Positions 32,553 to 40,811 of a stretch of DNA of 53,428 nt are shown in pieces (the stretch's first letter is position 1; every line of letters starts with the position of its first letter). The position numbers were made by a program, and so were the translations under genes. Below the pieces are notes generated by a model. It was not told the origin of the DNA. It saw only the letters and a list, made by a program, of their open reading frames with translations, and did not search any database. This stretch comes from PALSA-1004 sp947474275 (GTDB taxonomy: Bacteria > Pseudomonadota > Gammaproteobacteria > Burkholderiales > SG8-41): the NCBI GenBank assembly GCA_947474275.1, contig CANJHY010000005.1, positions 1 through 53,428 of the forward strand. The letters are read 5' to 3'.

Positions 32553-33467
32553 TTATTTAATACCCACCGTGCGCGCCGCGCGCACCGCTTCAAGGTGCTC
32601 GCAAACGGCCTGCGCGCCCTGCAATATGCGCGGCGTCTGGCGCTGGATGTAATCGGGATCGACGTACATTGCCCGCACCTGGCGCAGCCCTGCATAAGCC
32701 TGATTGCGCACCCAAGGCGCCGCAAACTCCCCGGGCGTCGTCGCCGAACTGCCGCCGAGCACGACTTCCGGCTGCGCGGCCAACACGCTTTCGATGGAAA
32801 TGACCGGCGTCAGCGTCGGCGCAGCCGCGAAAACATTGCTGCCGCCGCACAACCCGATGACGTCGCTGATCATATGCTTGCCGTTGACCGTCATCAGCGG
32901 CTGGTGCCAGATTTCGTAGAACACCTTGACGCGACTGCGCGCCGCATAGCGCGCATTCAATGCAGCAATGCCGCGCTCGAAGTCGCTGGCCGCCTGTTCC
33001 GCGCCGGCGGCACTGCCGGCGAGCATGCCCAGTGTGCGCAGCAGCCGCGGGATCGCCTCAAGCGTTCCCGGCTCCGCGACAAAAACCGCAAAGCCCAGTT
33101 GTTCGAGCCGCTCGAAATCAGCCGCATGATTGCCGGTCTTCCAACCAACGACGAGGTCCGGTTTGAGACTCAGCACCCGCTCGAGATCGATGCGCGAAGC
33201 GTCGCCGATTTGTGTGATCGTTTTCGCCGCGGCGGGAAAATCGCTGAAGCGCGGCACGCCCACCAGTTGCGCGCCGCCGCCTGCCGCAAAAACGAGTTCG
33301 GTGATGGAAGGCGCCAGCGCCACGATGCGCTGCGCGGGGGCCGGCAATTCGACGCGCACGCCGCGGTCGTCGACTGCGCCGATGCCGATGCCGATGCCGA
33401 TGCCGGCAGCATGCAATCCGGTGCTAGCGGCCAGGCCCAGCAACAAGGTGATAAGAGTTTGCGGCAT
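32553..33467 (-). CDS. Periplasmic binding protein, BtuF-like
   Basis: A 304-residue ABC-type binding protein with a signal peptide (MPQTLITLLLGLAASTGLHA). The two-lobed fold typical of metal-chelate carriers is seen in RIVALAPSITELVFAAG, VGVPRFSDFPA, LVVGWKTGN, YEIWHQPLMTVNGKHMISDV and IQRQTPRILQGAQ. Beside the cobalamin adenosyltransferase it is best read as a vitamin B12 binder, though haem or siderophore binders look alike. No permease or ATPase gene is adjacent. The mature N-terminus carries an odd GIGIGIGIG run made by four GATGCC hexamers (complement of 33381-33404). Confidence 0.8.
   Translation of the reverse strand: MPQTLITLLLGLAASTGLHAAGIGIGIGIGAVDDRGVRVELPAPAQRIVALAPSITELVFAAGGGAQLVGVPRFSDFPAAAKTITQIGDASRIDLERVLSLKPDLVVGWKTGNHAADFERLEQLGFAVFVAEPGTLEAIPRLLRTLGMLAGSAAGAEQAASDFERGIAALNARYAARSRVKVFYEIWHQPLMTVNGKHMISDVIGLCGGSNVFAAAPTLTPVISIESVLAAQPEVVLGGSSATTPGEFAAPWVRNQAYAGLRQVRAMYVDPDYIQRQTPRILQGAQAVCEHLEAVRAARTVGIK
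33381..33404. repeat. Four tandem GATGCC hexamers inside the BtuF-like gene
   Basis: Perfect (GATGCC)4, encoding alternating Gly-Ile on the minus strand. Being a multiple of three, changes in copy number would lengthen or shorten the mature N-terminus without breaking the frame. Confidence 0.85.
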
Positions 33468-33500
33468 GCGGAAACGCCGATCGCCGCGGCGAAAACGCGG

Positions 33501-34037
33501 CTAGCGGCTGCCCATGTACTGCAGCAGCGTCGCGCTGGTGTGACGCAGGCGCTGCGACAGCATGGTGACCAGCTTGATCAGGATCTTGGCGCCCAAACTG
33601 GGGCTCTCGACGATGATCTTGACCATGTCGTCGCGCGTGAGCGTGCCGAACGTGGTTTCCTTCAGTGCAATGCACGTGGCAAAGCGCGGCTCGCCGTCTG
33701 TCATCGACATTTCGCCAAGCGTCATGCCGGGCGTCACCGACGTCATCAGCTGCTGCTCTCCCATCAGGTTGCGCTTGTAGATATCGACTTCGCCGCGTAT
33801 GACGAGCAGCATGTAATCGCCGATATCGCCCTCGCGGATGATGGTCTGCTCGGGCCGTGCATGGTAAATGCGCATGTAGCCGGCGAGCCGGTCGACATCC
33901 TCGCGGTTGAATTCGGCAAAAAACTGCGAGTTTCCGACCAGGCTGAAAATCTGGTCTGCGAACGCGGTGCCCGCGCCCAGATTCTCCAGGCTCTCGAGCA
34001 CTTTGCGATCAGCGCTGGTTTCCATTTTTCCCGCCAT
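33501..34037 (-). CDS. Stand-alone cyclic-nucleotide-binding domain protein
   Basis: A 178-residue protein with a CRP-type cyclic-nucleotide-binding beta roll: IIREGDIGDYMLLVIRGEVD and the phosphate-binding cassette LGEMSMTDGEPRFATC. No helix-turn-helix follows; the C-terminus is a helix (LGAKILIKLVTMLSQRLRHT). The cassette lacks the exact RSA/T found in strong cAMP binders (here RFAT), so ligand binding is uncertain. It may be a signal-sensing partner for another protein. Start ATG 34037 has GAGG just upstream. The BtuF-like gene follows 34 bases later. Confidence 0.85.
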   Translation of the reverse strand: MAGKMETSADRKVLESLENLGAGTAFADQIFSLVGNSQFFAEFNREDVDRLAGYMRIYHARPEQTIIREGDIGDYMLLVIRGEVDIYKRNLMGEQQLMTSVTPGMTLGEMSMTDGEPRFATCIALKETTFGTLTRDDMVKIIVESPSLGAKILIKLVTMLSQRLRHTSATLLQYMGSR

Positions 34038-34073
34038 GCCTCATCCCTTTGCTCTCCGCCGCTGCGCCGGAGA

Positions 34074-35144
34074 CTAGCGGTCGGCCTCCAGCAATTTGAT
34101 GCGGCGCTGGCGCACGCCGTCCGCGAGGGTATCGAGCAGTTTGTGGCTGTCTTCCCAGCTGATGCAGCCGTCGGTGATGCTCTGCCCGTAAACCAGCGGC
34201 TTTCCCGGCACCAGGTCCTGGCGGCCGGCCTTGAGATGGCTTTCGACCATCACGCCGAAAATGCGGTCGTCGCCGGCGGCGAGCTGCTGCGCCACGTCGT
34301 TACCGACATCGACCTGCTTCTGCGGGTTCTTGCTCGAATTAGCGTGGCTGAAGTCTATCATCAGGCGCTGCGCGAGACCGGCTTCCGCCAGTCCTTTGGC
34401 CGCGGCCTCGACGCTCGCGGCGTCGTAGTTCGGCGCTTTGCCGCCGCGCAATATGATGTGGCAGTCTTCATTGCCGGCAGTCGACACGATCGCCGAGTGG
34501 CCGGCCTTGGTCACCGACAGGAAATGATGCGGCGCCTGCGCCGCGCGGATCGCATCTACCGCGATCTTGATATTGCCGTCGGTGCCGTTCTTGAAGCCGA
34601 CCGGGCACGACAGTCCCGACGCGAGTTCGCGGTGGATCTGGCTTTCAGTGGTGCGCGCGCCAATGGCGCCCCACGACACGAGGTCGGCGTTGTATTGCGG
34701 CGTGATCATGTCGAGGAATTCACAGCCTACCGGCATGCCCATGCCGTTCAATTCGAGCTGCAACTCGCGCGCGATGCGTATGCCTTCATTGATGTTGAAA
34801 CTGCCATCGAGTTTCGGATCGTTGATCAGGCCTTTCCAGCCGACCGTGGTACGCGGCTTCTCGAAATAAACGCGCATGACGATCAGCAGATCGTCGGCCA
34901 GCCGCGTCTTCGCCTCTTTCAGCTTGCCGGCATACTCCTTGGCCGCTTTCACGTCGTGTATCGAGCACGGCCCCATGATGACCAGCAGGCGGTCGTCCGC
35001 GCCGTGCAATATCCGGTGTATGCCCTGGCGCGCATCGTACGTGGTCTGCGCCGCGCTGTCGGTCAGCGGGAGCTCGCGCAGCACGTGCGACGGCGGCACC
35101 AGCTCTTTGATCTCTTTGATCCGTAAATCGTCGGTTCTTTGCAT
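34074..35144 (-). CDS. aroG: 3-deoxy-7-phosphoheptulonate (DAHP) synthase, type I
   Basis: A 356-residue AroG/AroF/AroH-type enzyme that joins phosphoenolpyruvate and erythrose-4-phosphate, the first step of the shikimate pathway. Motifs: VIMGPCSIHD (with the metal cysteine), MRVYFEKPRTTVGWKGLINDP, SWGAIGARTTESQIHRELASG, GFKNGTDGN, RGG, and MIDFSHANSSK. Which aromatic amino acid inhibits it cannot be told. A perfect TATAAT (complement of 35176-35181) lies 32 bases upstream of the start. Confidence 0.95.
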   Translation of the reverse strand: MQRTDDLRIKEIKELVPPSHVLRELPLTDSAAQTTYDARQGIHRILHGADDRLLVIMGPCSIHDVKAAKEYAGKLKEAKTRLADDLLIVMRVYFEKPRTTVGWKGLINDPKLDGSFNINEGIRIARELQLELNGMGMPVGCEFLDMITPQYNADLVSWGAIGARTTESQIHRELASGLSCPVGFKNGTDGNIKIAVDAIRAAQAPHHFLSVTKAGHSAIVSTAGNEDCHIILRGGKAPNYDAASVEAAAKGLAEAGLAQRLMIDFSHANSSKNPQKQVDVGNDVAQQLAAGDDRIFGVMVESHLKAGRQDLVPGKPLVYGQSITDGCISWEDSHKLLDTLADGVRQRRIKLLEADR

Positions 35145-35175
35145 AATTTCTGCTCAAATCCAGCAAAATCAGAAT

Positions 35176-35181
35176 ATTATA
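35176..35181 (-). promoter_or_regulatory. -10 box for the DAHP synthase gene
   Basis: TATAAT on the minus strand, placing transcription start near 35169 and a 25-base leader. No good -35 at normal spacing, so an activator may be involved. Confidence 0.4.
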
Positions 35182-35303
35182 ACTCAAGAGCGGCCGCCTT
35201 ATATCGCAGCAGCAGCCGTGCATCACAGTGCAATCCGCGCGATGGTTTAGTTGAACTTCGCCATGCGCAACGGTTTGGCTATACAGGAGAATGGAAGTTA
35301 CTC

Positions 35304-35774
35304 ATGGCAAACAAGATTTCCGCTTCAAACCGGTACAGCGGGCCGGACAGCTATTCATGGCTGAGCGCGTTGGCCTGCATTGTGTTCACCGGTTGCGCCA
35401 CGGCACCCGCCAACCCGGACGCGCTCGTCATCTCCCCCGAACCTGACCGCGCCATAGTGATCGGGTGGGGAAATACCACCGCGGAAAAAGCGCGCGCCGC
35501 GCTGACCACGACACCCGGCGCCCGCGTCAGCAGCCTGTTCGTCGCCAGGGCGAACGAACAGAAATTCGGGTTTGGGACCAATATCGCGCGCCTGGCGCCG
35601 GGCGACTATGCCTTGACGGTATTCTGCGAGCTTTATATCGACTACCGCATCTTTCCGCAGGACACGGCACTGAAGGCTGCGCTGCGCGCCAATCGCGTAT
35701 ACCGGCTGCGCGCCGAACCCGAAGGCCGCAGATGCCAGCCGACCCTCGAGGACGTCACCGCCCAGGAAAAATGA
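35304..35774 (+). CDS. Hypothetical lipoprotein
   Basis: A 156-residue protein with an N-terminal segment ending SALACIVFTGCATAPANPD, which contains a usable lipobox (FTGC). The mature part is a single domain: two strands (RAIVIGWGN, ALTVFCELYIDYRIF) and VYRLRAEPEGRRC. I do not recognise a family. Start ATG 35304 is preceded by GGAAG 6 bases away; the frame is open upstream but without protein-like sequence. It is probably an outer-membrane-anchored periplasmic protein. Confidence 0.7.
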   Translation: MANKISASNRYSGPDSYSWLSALACIVFTGCATAPANPDALVISPEPDRAIVIGWGNTTAEKARAALTTTPGARVSSLFVARANEQKFGFGTNIARLAPGDYALTVFCELYIDYRIFPQDTALKAALRANRVYRLRAEPEGRRCQPTLEDVTAQEK

Positions 35775-35796
35775 AGTTATCTGCGACTGCCGCGCA

Positions 35797-37311
35797 TCAA
35801 CCCGCGCACTGACGTTCGCACCACGCGCCCCAGGCGCCTCGGCAATGCGCTTCGAGTTGCCGCGTAAACCCCGCATGATCGAGCAGCGGCGATGCCTGCA
35901 GCCGCGCGCGCAATCCCGCGCGCAGCGAATGGCGGCGGGCAACGTCGCCGGCGAGCGCCACCGCGATGTCTACATATTCCGCGCTACTGTATGCAACCAG
36001 ATCTTCGAGTCGAGCGCTGCGCAGCAGCGTGGCGCCGACGCGAGACATATGCACTTCGCCAGCCAGGGTAACCACGGGCACGCCCATCCACAATGCCTCG
36101 CAGGTGGTCGTCGTGCCGTTATACGGCCAGGTATCGAGCGCGATGTCGATCTCGTTGTAGAGTTCGAGATGCTGCTGCCGGTCCGCGATCCAGCCGCGCA
36201 ACTCGACACGTGCCGTATCGATGCCGGCGCGCTCGCAGCTGTCGAGCAAGCGATCTACCGTGTCCGGATAGTTCAGCGTTGAAGCCTTCAATGCGAGACG
36301 CGATGCCGGCACGGCGGCGAGAATTTGCGCCCACAGCCGCAGCGTTTCATCGTTGAGCTTGGCGATATTGTTGAACGATGAAAACACCACCGCACCTGCG
36401 GCCTCGCGCGGCGTCGCCGCTGGTGCATCGGGCGGCGGCTGATAGCACAGGAAGCAATCGGCCATGCGCAGCAGGCTTTCAGTGTGGCGCTCTTCCGCGG
36501 CGGGCGCGGGATCGGCAGTGCCATCGGTGATGCGGCAATCCATGCCGGCGAGTCCGCTCGTGTCCGGGTAGCCGAGCCAGGTCATTTGCACCGGCGCCGC
36601 CCGCCGCGCAAATACGCCGAGCCGGTTGCCTTTGGTATGTCCCGCGAGGTCGAACAGGATGTCGATTTTATCGTCGCGTATCGCGCGCTCGACCGCGTCG
36701 TCTGCGACGCCTGCGATGTCGCGCCAGCCATCCGCCAATCCGCGCATGCGCGCGGTGGCATCGTCTGCCTGCGGGTGCGAGTAATAGCAAAAAACTTCAT
36801 AGCGTTCGCGGTCATGACAACGGAGCACGGGCTCAATGAAATACCCCACCGAGTGCCGCGAGAAGTTCGGCGATACGTAGCCGATGCGCAGCCGGCGCTC
36901 AGCGTCGGGCGATTGCGTGAAACGGTCGCCCGCGGGCGGCACCGCGCCGCGCATCATTTCACCAAAACGCCGGTGCGCCTTAAACATCTCCCGCGTATCG
37001 ACCGGAGACCGGTAATGCCGGTGGAACAGCAGCGCCGAATAAATCACGCCCGACGCGGGGGCGAGTTGCCACGCGCGCTCGTACATGGCTGCCGCTTCAT
37101 CCATCGCCCACAGGTCGGCGAGCGTGCCCGCCGCGCCGAGACAGGCATCTAGCGATTGCGGATACGCGAGCATGCACTCGCGATAGACTTCGAGCGCGGC
37201 GTTAAGCTGGCCCGCCTTGACCATGGCTTCGGCGCGCTGCAGAAATTCGGCGCAACTGCCGCCGGCGCCATCGCGCGGACGAAACAGGTTGCCGAACAGT
37301 TTCGCCAGCAT
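35797..37311 (-). CDS. SPINDLY-type O-GlcNAc transferase-like glycosyltransferase
   Basis: A 504-residue GT41-family protein. The short N-terminal part (about 20-100) has two TPR-like helices (LNAALEVYRECMLAYPQ, MDEAAAMYERAWQLAP). The catalytic region starts RRLRIGYVSPNFSRHSVGYF, includes the family histidine in FDLAGHTKGNRL, the TWLGYPDTSGLAGMDCRITD segment, VVFSSFNNIAKLNDETLRLW, and the UDP-binding DTWPYNGTTTTCEALWMG. Related bacterial enzymes glycosylate proteins (HMW1C, O-GlcNAc transferase-like). The acceptor is unknown. It lies 2 bases behind greB on the same strand. Confidence 0.87.
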   Translation of the reverse strand: MLAKLFGNLFRPRDGAGGSCAEFLQRAEAMVKAGQLNAALEVYRECMLAYPQSLDACLGAAGTLADLWAMDEAAAMYERAWQLAPASGVIYSALLFHRHYRSPVDTREMFKAHRRFGEMMRGAVPPAGDRFTQSPDAERRLRIGYVSPNFSRHSVGYFIEPVLRCHDRERYEVFCYYSHPQADDATARMRGLADGWRDIAGVADDAVERAIRDDKIDILFDLAGHTKGNRLGVFARRAAPVQMTWLGYPDTSGLAGMDCRITDGTADPAPAAEERHTESLLRMADCFLCYQPPPDAPAATPREAAGAVVFSSFNNIAKLNDETLRLWAQILAAVPASRLALKASTLNYPDTVDRLLDSCERAGIDTARVELRGWIADRQQHLELYNEIDIALDTWPYNGTTTTCEALWMGVPVVTLAGEVHMSRVGATLLRSARLEDLVAYSSAEYVDIAVALAGDVARRHSLRAGLRARLQASPLLDHAGFTRQLEAHCRGAWGAWCERQCAG

Positions 37312-37313
37312 GA

Positions 37314-37874
37314 TCAGGCCGGCAAAGCGACATAACGCAGCGCGATGATTTCCAGTTCTTCGATGCCGGCCGGCGTTCTGAGCGTCACGACGTCGCCCTC
37401 GCGCGCCTTGGTGAGAGCGCGCGCCACCGGCGAAATCCAGCTGATGCGCCCGCGCGGCGGATCGACTTCGTCCTGGCCGACGATGCTGATGGTGCGCTCG
37501 ACACCTTTGCTGTCGCAGTAGGTAACGGTCGCGCCGAAAAATACCTGCTCGACGCCGGGCCGCACCGGATCTATGACTTCGGCAATTTCGAGACGCTTGT
37601 TCAGAAAACGGATGCGGCGGTCGATTTCACGCAACCGGCGTTTGCCGTAGATGTAGTCGGCGTTTTCCGAGCGGTCGCCGTTCGAGGCCGCCCACGCGAT
37701 GACCTTGACCAGTTGCGGGCGCTCCTTGTCGAGCAGACTTTGCACTTCGTTTTTCAGCCGCGCGTAGCCGGCGGGCGTTATGTAGTTCTTCGCGCCCGGC
37801 GGCAATGCCGGTTGCGCATCCTCGTCGTCCTGCGGTTGCGCGCGTTCGCGCTCGATGTCGGCCAGTTTGCGCAT
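37314..37874 (-). CDS. greB: Transcription elongation factor GreB
   Basis: A 186-residue GreB that rescues backtracked RNA polymerase by stimulating transcript cleavage. The coiled-coil start NYITPAGYARLKNEVQSLL and the tip NGDRSENADYIYGKRRLREID (acidic D and E residues that hold the Mg ion) are intact. The C-terminal FKBP-like domain shows VGQDEVDPPRGRISWISPVARAL. The N-terminal 25 residues are an acidic extension. It probably forms a unit with the following glycosyltransferase gene. Confidence 0.93.
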   Translation of the reverse strand: MRKLADIERERAQPQDDEDAQPALPPGAKNYITPAGYARLKNEVQSLLDKERPQLVKVIAWAASNGDRSENADYIYGKRRLREIDRRIRFLNKRLEIAEVIDPVRPGVEQVFFGATVTYCDSKGVERTISIVGQDEVDPPRGRISWISPVARALTKAREGDVVTLRTPAGIEELEIIALRYVALPA

Positions 37875-37934
37875 CAGCCTCTAATCGCCCGTCCCGCGAC
37901 AGCTTGCGCGCGGAAATTCGCGAAACAAAAATTC

Positions 37935-38023
37935 TGCCGCAAAGACGCGATGGCGCAAAGGAACGCAAAAAGAACAATTATCGGCATATTTTCGAACCTT
38001 CGCGTCTTTGCGCCTTTGCGGCA
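37935..38023. repeat. Inverted repeat element, CCGCAAAGRCGC family (copy 2)
   Basis: Two 27-base arms (37935-37961 and 37997-38023) pair at 21 of 27 positions. Each arm contains repeats of the unit AAAGNCGC. The left arm shares the core CCGCAAAG-x-CGC with the element at 19983-20068. It lies between tldD and greB, both transcribed leftward, about 60 bases before the greB start. Confidence 0.8.
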
Positions 38024-38055
38024 ATGGTTTGGCTCGTCCGTTGCCCGCCCTCGTA

Positions 38056-39525
38056 CTACGCAGTTCCGCCGACGGTCAGGCCGTCGATTCTGAGCGTCGG
38101 CTGGCCGACGCCGACCGGCACGCTCTGCCCTTCCTTGCCGCAGGTGCCGACACCGCTGTCGAGCGCCATGTCGTTGCCTATCATGGCCACCCGCGTCAGC
38201 ACGTCGGGGCCGTTGCCGATCAGCGTCGCACCCTTGACCGCATGACCGACCTTGCCGTCTTCTATCATGTATGCCTCGGACGCCGAGAACACGAACTTGC
38301 CGCTCGTGATGTCGACCTGACCACCGCCGAAATTGACTGCGTAGAGGCCGTGCTTCACCGACTTGATGATCTCCTGCGGGTCCTTGTCGCCGTTCAGCAT
38401 ATAAGTGTTGGTCATGCGCGGCATCGGAATATGCGCGAACGATTCGCGCCGCCCGTTGCCGGTGGCGGCGACCCCCATCAGGCGCGCGTTGAGACTGTCC
38501 TGCATATAGCCTTTAAGCACGCCATCTTCGATCAGCACGTTGCGCTGCGTCGCATTGCCTTCATCATCGATATTGAGCGAGCCGCGGCGCTGCTCAATCG
38601 TGCCGTCGTCGACCACGGTCACGCCGGGCGCAGCCACGCGCTCGCCGATGCGGCCGCTGAAAGCCGAACTGCCTTTGCGGTTGAAATCGCCCTCGAGACC
38701 GTGCCCGATCGCTTCGTGCAGCAGGATACCGGGCCAGCCGGGGCCGAGCACGACTGTCATCGTTCCCGCCGGTGCGGGACGCGCGTGAAGATTGGTAAGC
38801 GCCTGCGCCACTGCCTTGCGCGCGTAATCCTGCAATACCGCATCAGTGAAGTAGGCATAGTCGAAGCGCCCGCCGCCGCCGGCACTGCCCTGCTCGCGGT
38901 GGCCGTCCTGCTCGACGATGACCTGCACCGACACGCGCACCAGGGGCCGCACGTCGGCCGCGGTGACGCCGTCGCTGCGCGTGACCAGCACGACTTCGTA
39001 TTCGCCGCCGAGATGCGCCATGACCTGCGTCACACGCGTGTCGAGGCTGCGCGCATAACGTTCGATTTTTTCCAGCAGCGCAACTTTGGCAGCGTCCTCG
39101 AGGCTCGCCAGCGGATCGCGCGGCACATAAAGATTGCGGCCATCGCCACGCTTCGCCACCTGCGTCCTGCCGTCCGCGCCCTGGCGCGCAATCGCACGCG
39201 TCGCCTGCGCCGCCGCCGTGAGCGCCGTCAGGCTGATGTCATCGGAATAGGCGAAGGCCGTTTTTTCGCCCGCCACCGCGCGCACGCCGACGCCCTGGTC
39301 AATGCTGAAGCTGCCGGATTTGACGATGCCTTCTTCCAGGCTCCAGCCCTCGCTGCGGCTGTACTGAAAATACAGGTCGGCGTAATCGACCTGGTGCGAC
39401 ATGATCTGCCCGAACACCTGCTGCAGCGCGTTGTCATCGAGCGAATACGGGGCAAGCAGCGTTGCCTGCGCGGTATTGAATGCGGCTTCGAGTTCGGCGC
39501 TACGGGTTGCGGTTTTGCTGGTCAT
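38056..39525 (-). CDS. tldD: Metalloprotease TldD
   Basis: A 489-residue TldD that with PmbA (TldE) degrades and matures peptides such as microcins and antitoxins. The zinc motif HEAIGH is at 270-275 (LLHEAIGHGLEGD) and the third ligand is near the C-terminal GTCGKEGQSVPVG. Start ATG 39525; another at 39546 is possible. No pmbA is in the window. It is preceded by the nitrilase gene 75 bases upstream. Confidence 0.94.
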   Translation of the reverse strand: MTSKTATRSAELEAAFNTAQATLLAPYSLDDNALQQVFGQIMSHQVDYADLYFQYSRSEGWSLEEGIVKSGSFSIDQGVGVRAVAGEKTAFAYSDDISLTALTAAAQATRAIARQGADGRTQVAKRGDGRNLYVPRDPLASLEDAAKVALLEKIERYARSLDTRVTQVMAHLGGEYEVVLVTRSDGVTAADVRPLVRVSVQVIVEQDGHREQGSAGGGGRFDYAYFTDAVLQDYARKAVAQALTNLHARPAPAGTMTVVLGPGWPGILLHEAIGHGLEGDFNRKGSSAFSGRIGERVAAPGVTVVDDGTIEQRRGSLNIDDEGNATQRNVLIEDGVLKGYMQDSLNARLMGVAATGNGRRESFAHIPMPRMTNTYMLNGDKDPQEIIKSVKHGLYAVNFGGGQVDITSGKFVFSASEAYMIEDGKVGHAVKGATLIGNGPDVLTRVAMIGNDMALDSGVGTCGKEGQSVPVGVGQPTLRIDGLTVGGTA

Positions 39526-39600
39526 CAGGATGTCCGGTGGAAACAATAGCTGTTAAATAGGGGCGATCGCACGATCTTCAAGCGCGGTCGCGGCAAGAAA

Positions 39601-40485
39601 CTATACGCGGTGCAGGGTTCTGTGCGCGAGCGCCGGCAGGCTTTTGCGCAGACGCTGCACGTATTCGGGATTGATGCCCGCCATGACGACACCGGAACCG
39701 CGCGGCAGGCGGTCGAGCACCACACCCCAGGGATCGACGATCATGCTGTCGCCGTGCGTCTCGCGGCCGTTCAGGTGATATCCGCCCTGCGCCGGCGCCA
39801 CCACGTAGGCGAGATTTTCAATGGCGCGCGCGCGTATCAGCGTTTCCCAATGCGCTTTGCCGGTCGTCTCGGTGAACGCCGACGGCACCAGGATGATGTC
39901 GACATCCTTCATCGCACGGTAAAGCTCCGGAAAGCGCAGGTCGTAGCAGATTGAAAGGCCGAGGCGGCCGAACGGCGAATCGACGACTTTGACTTCGCGC
40001 CCCGGCTCTATGGTGCGCTGTTCGGAGTAATGCTCTTTGCCCATATCGAAGCCGAACAGATGGATCTTGTCGTAGCGCGCGACCTGCTTGCCCTTGTCGT
40101 CATACACGAGACAGCTGTTGCGCACGCGGTTGGCTTCGTTCGATACCAGCGGCACCGAGCCGCCGACCAGCCAGATTTTGTGTTTTTTTGCGGTTTCCGC
40201 GAGGAACTGCTGGATCGGCCCCTTGCCTTCCTCTTCGCGCACCTTGACCTTGTCGGTGTCCTGCATGCCCATGATCGCGAAATATTCGGGCAGCGCGACG
40301 AGCTTCGCGCCCTGCTTGGCCGCCATGGCGATCAGCCGCCGCGCTTCGTTCAGGTTCGCCGCCACACTCGGCCCCGACGCGAGTTGCACGGCGGCGACGC
40401 GCACCACCGCCGGCGCATCGGCCTTGCTGTCGGATTTAGTATGCGGGCGCGCGCGCCCGAATGACGAAGCGGACTTGGAGCTCAT
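39601..40485 (-). CDS. Nitrilase-family amidohydrolase, Nit1/deaminated glutathione amidase-like
   Basis: A 294-residue carbon-nitrogen hydrolase. The Glu-Lys-Cys triad is E67 (LPEYFAIMG), K140 (YDKIHLF) and C180 (ICYDLRFPELYR). The C180 context and the QGGYHLNGRETHGDSMIVDPWG stretch match the Nit1/deaminated glutathione amidase group. An N-terminal extension of about 25 residues is unusual. Its start overlaps the stop of the upstream small gene by 4 bases, so it is translationally coupled and belongs to the yhdP operon. Confidence 0.9.
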   Translation of the reverse strand: MSSKSASSFGRARPHTKSDSKADAPAVVRVAAVQLASGPSVAANLNEARRLIAMAAKQGAKLVALPEYFAIMGMQDTDKVKVREEEGKGPIQQFLAETAKKHKIWLVGGSVPLVSNEANRVRNSCLVYDDKGKQVARYDKIHLFGFDMGKEHYSEQRTIEPGREVKVVDSPFGRLGLSICYDLRFPELYRAMKDVDIILVPSAFTETTGKAHWETLIRARAIENLAYVVAPAQGGYHLNGRETHGDSMIVDPWGVVLDRLPRGSGVVMAGINPEYVQRLRKSLPALAHRTLHRV

Positions 40486-40811
40486 TTCACCACTTCAATT
40501 TTCAGCGGTTCGTGCGGTCTCACGTCATTGATCAGCGCGACGCGCGCACCGTCAACGGCCAGCGCCATCAGCCACATGCGCAGTTCCTCGGCTTGCAGCA
40601 ACGGGTCCAGCCCGTAACCGTGATGGATGATCAGGCGCGCGGCCGGCCGCGCGAGATATTGTTCGAGCGCCTGGCGCACTGCCGGCTGCTCGAGCACCGC
40701 GCGCGCGCTGCGCGGACGGTCCCACAATGCCGGCGCCACCGTAAAAATATCGTCGGCGCGCGCGCTTGCCGCGGCCAGGCATAACACCGCCAGCGTCAGC
40801 CAGCGGCTCAA
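40482..40811 (-). CDS. Small exported hypothetical protein of the yhdP operon
   Basis: A 109-residue protein with a signal peptide (LSRWLTLAVLCLAAASARA). The mature part is two helices and strands: LEQPAVRQALEQYLARPAAR, LIIHHGYG, and ALINDVRPHEPLKIEVVK. I do not recognise a family. The start is TTG 40811, which overlaps the yhdP stop (ATTGA); GGAGAGG lies 5-6 bases upstream. The stop overlaps the nitrilase ATG by 4 bases, so the gene sits in a chain of overlapping frames. Confidence 0.75.
   Translation of the reverse strand: MSRWLTLAVLCLAAASARADDIFTVAPALWDRPRSARAVLEQPAVRQALEQYLARPAARLIIHHGYGLDPLLQAEELRMWLMALAVDGARVALINDVRPHEPLKIEVVK

Noticed and set aside
32595..35126. Very long open frame on the plus strand opposite the BtuF-like, cyclic-nucleotide-binding and aroG genes
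   Set aside because: It runs antisense through three recognisable genes and its translation is rich in Arg, His, Ala and Gln with no family motif. High GC at third codon positions opens such frames.
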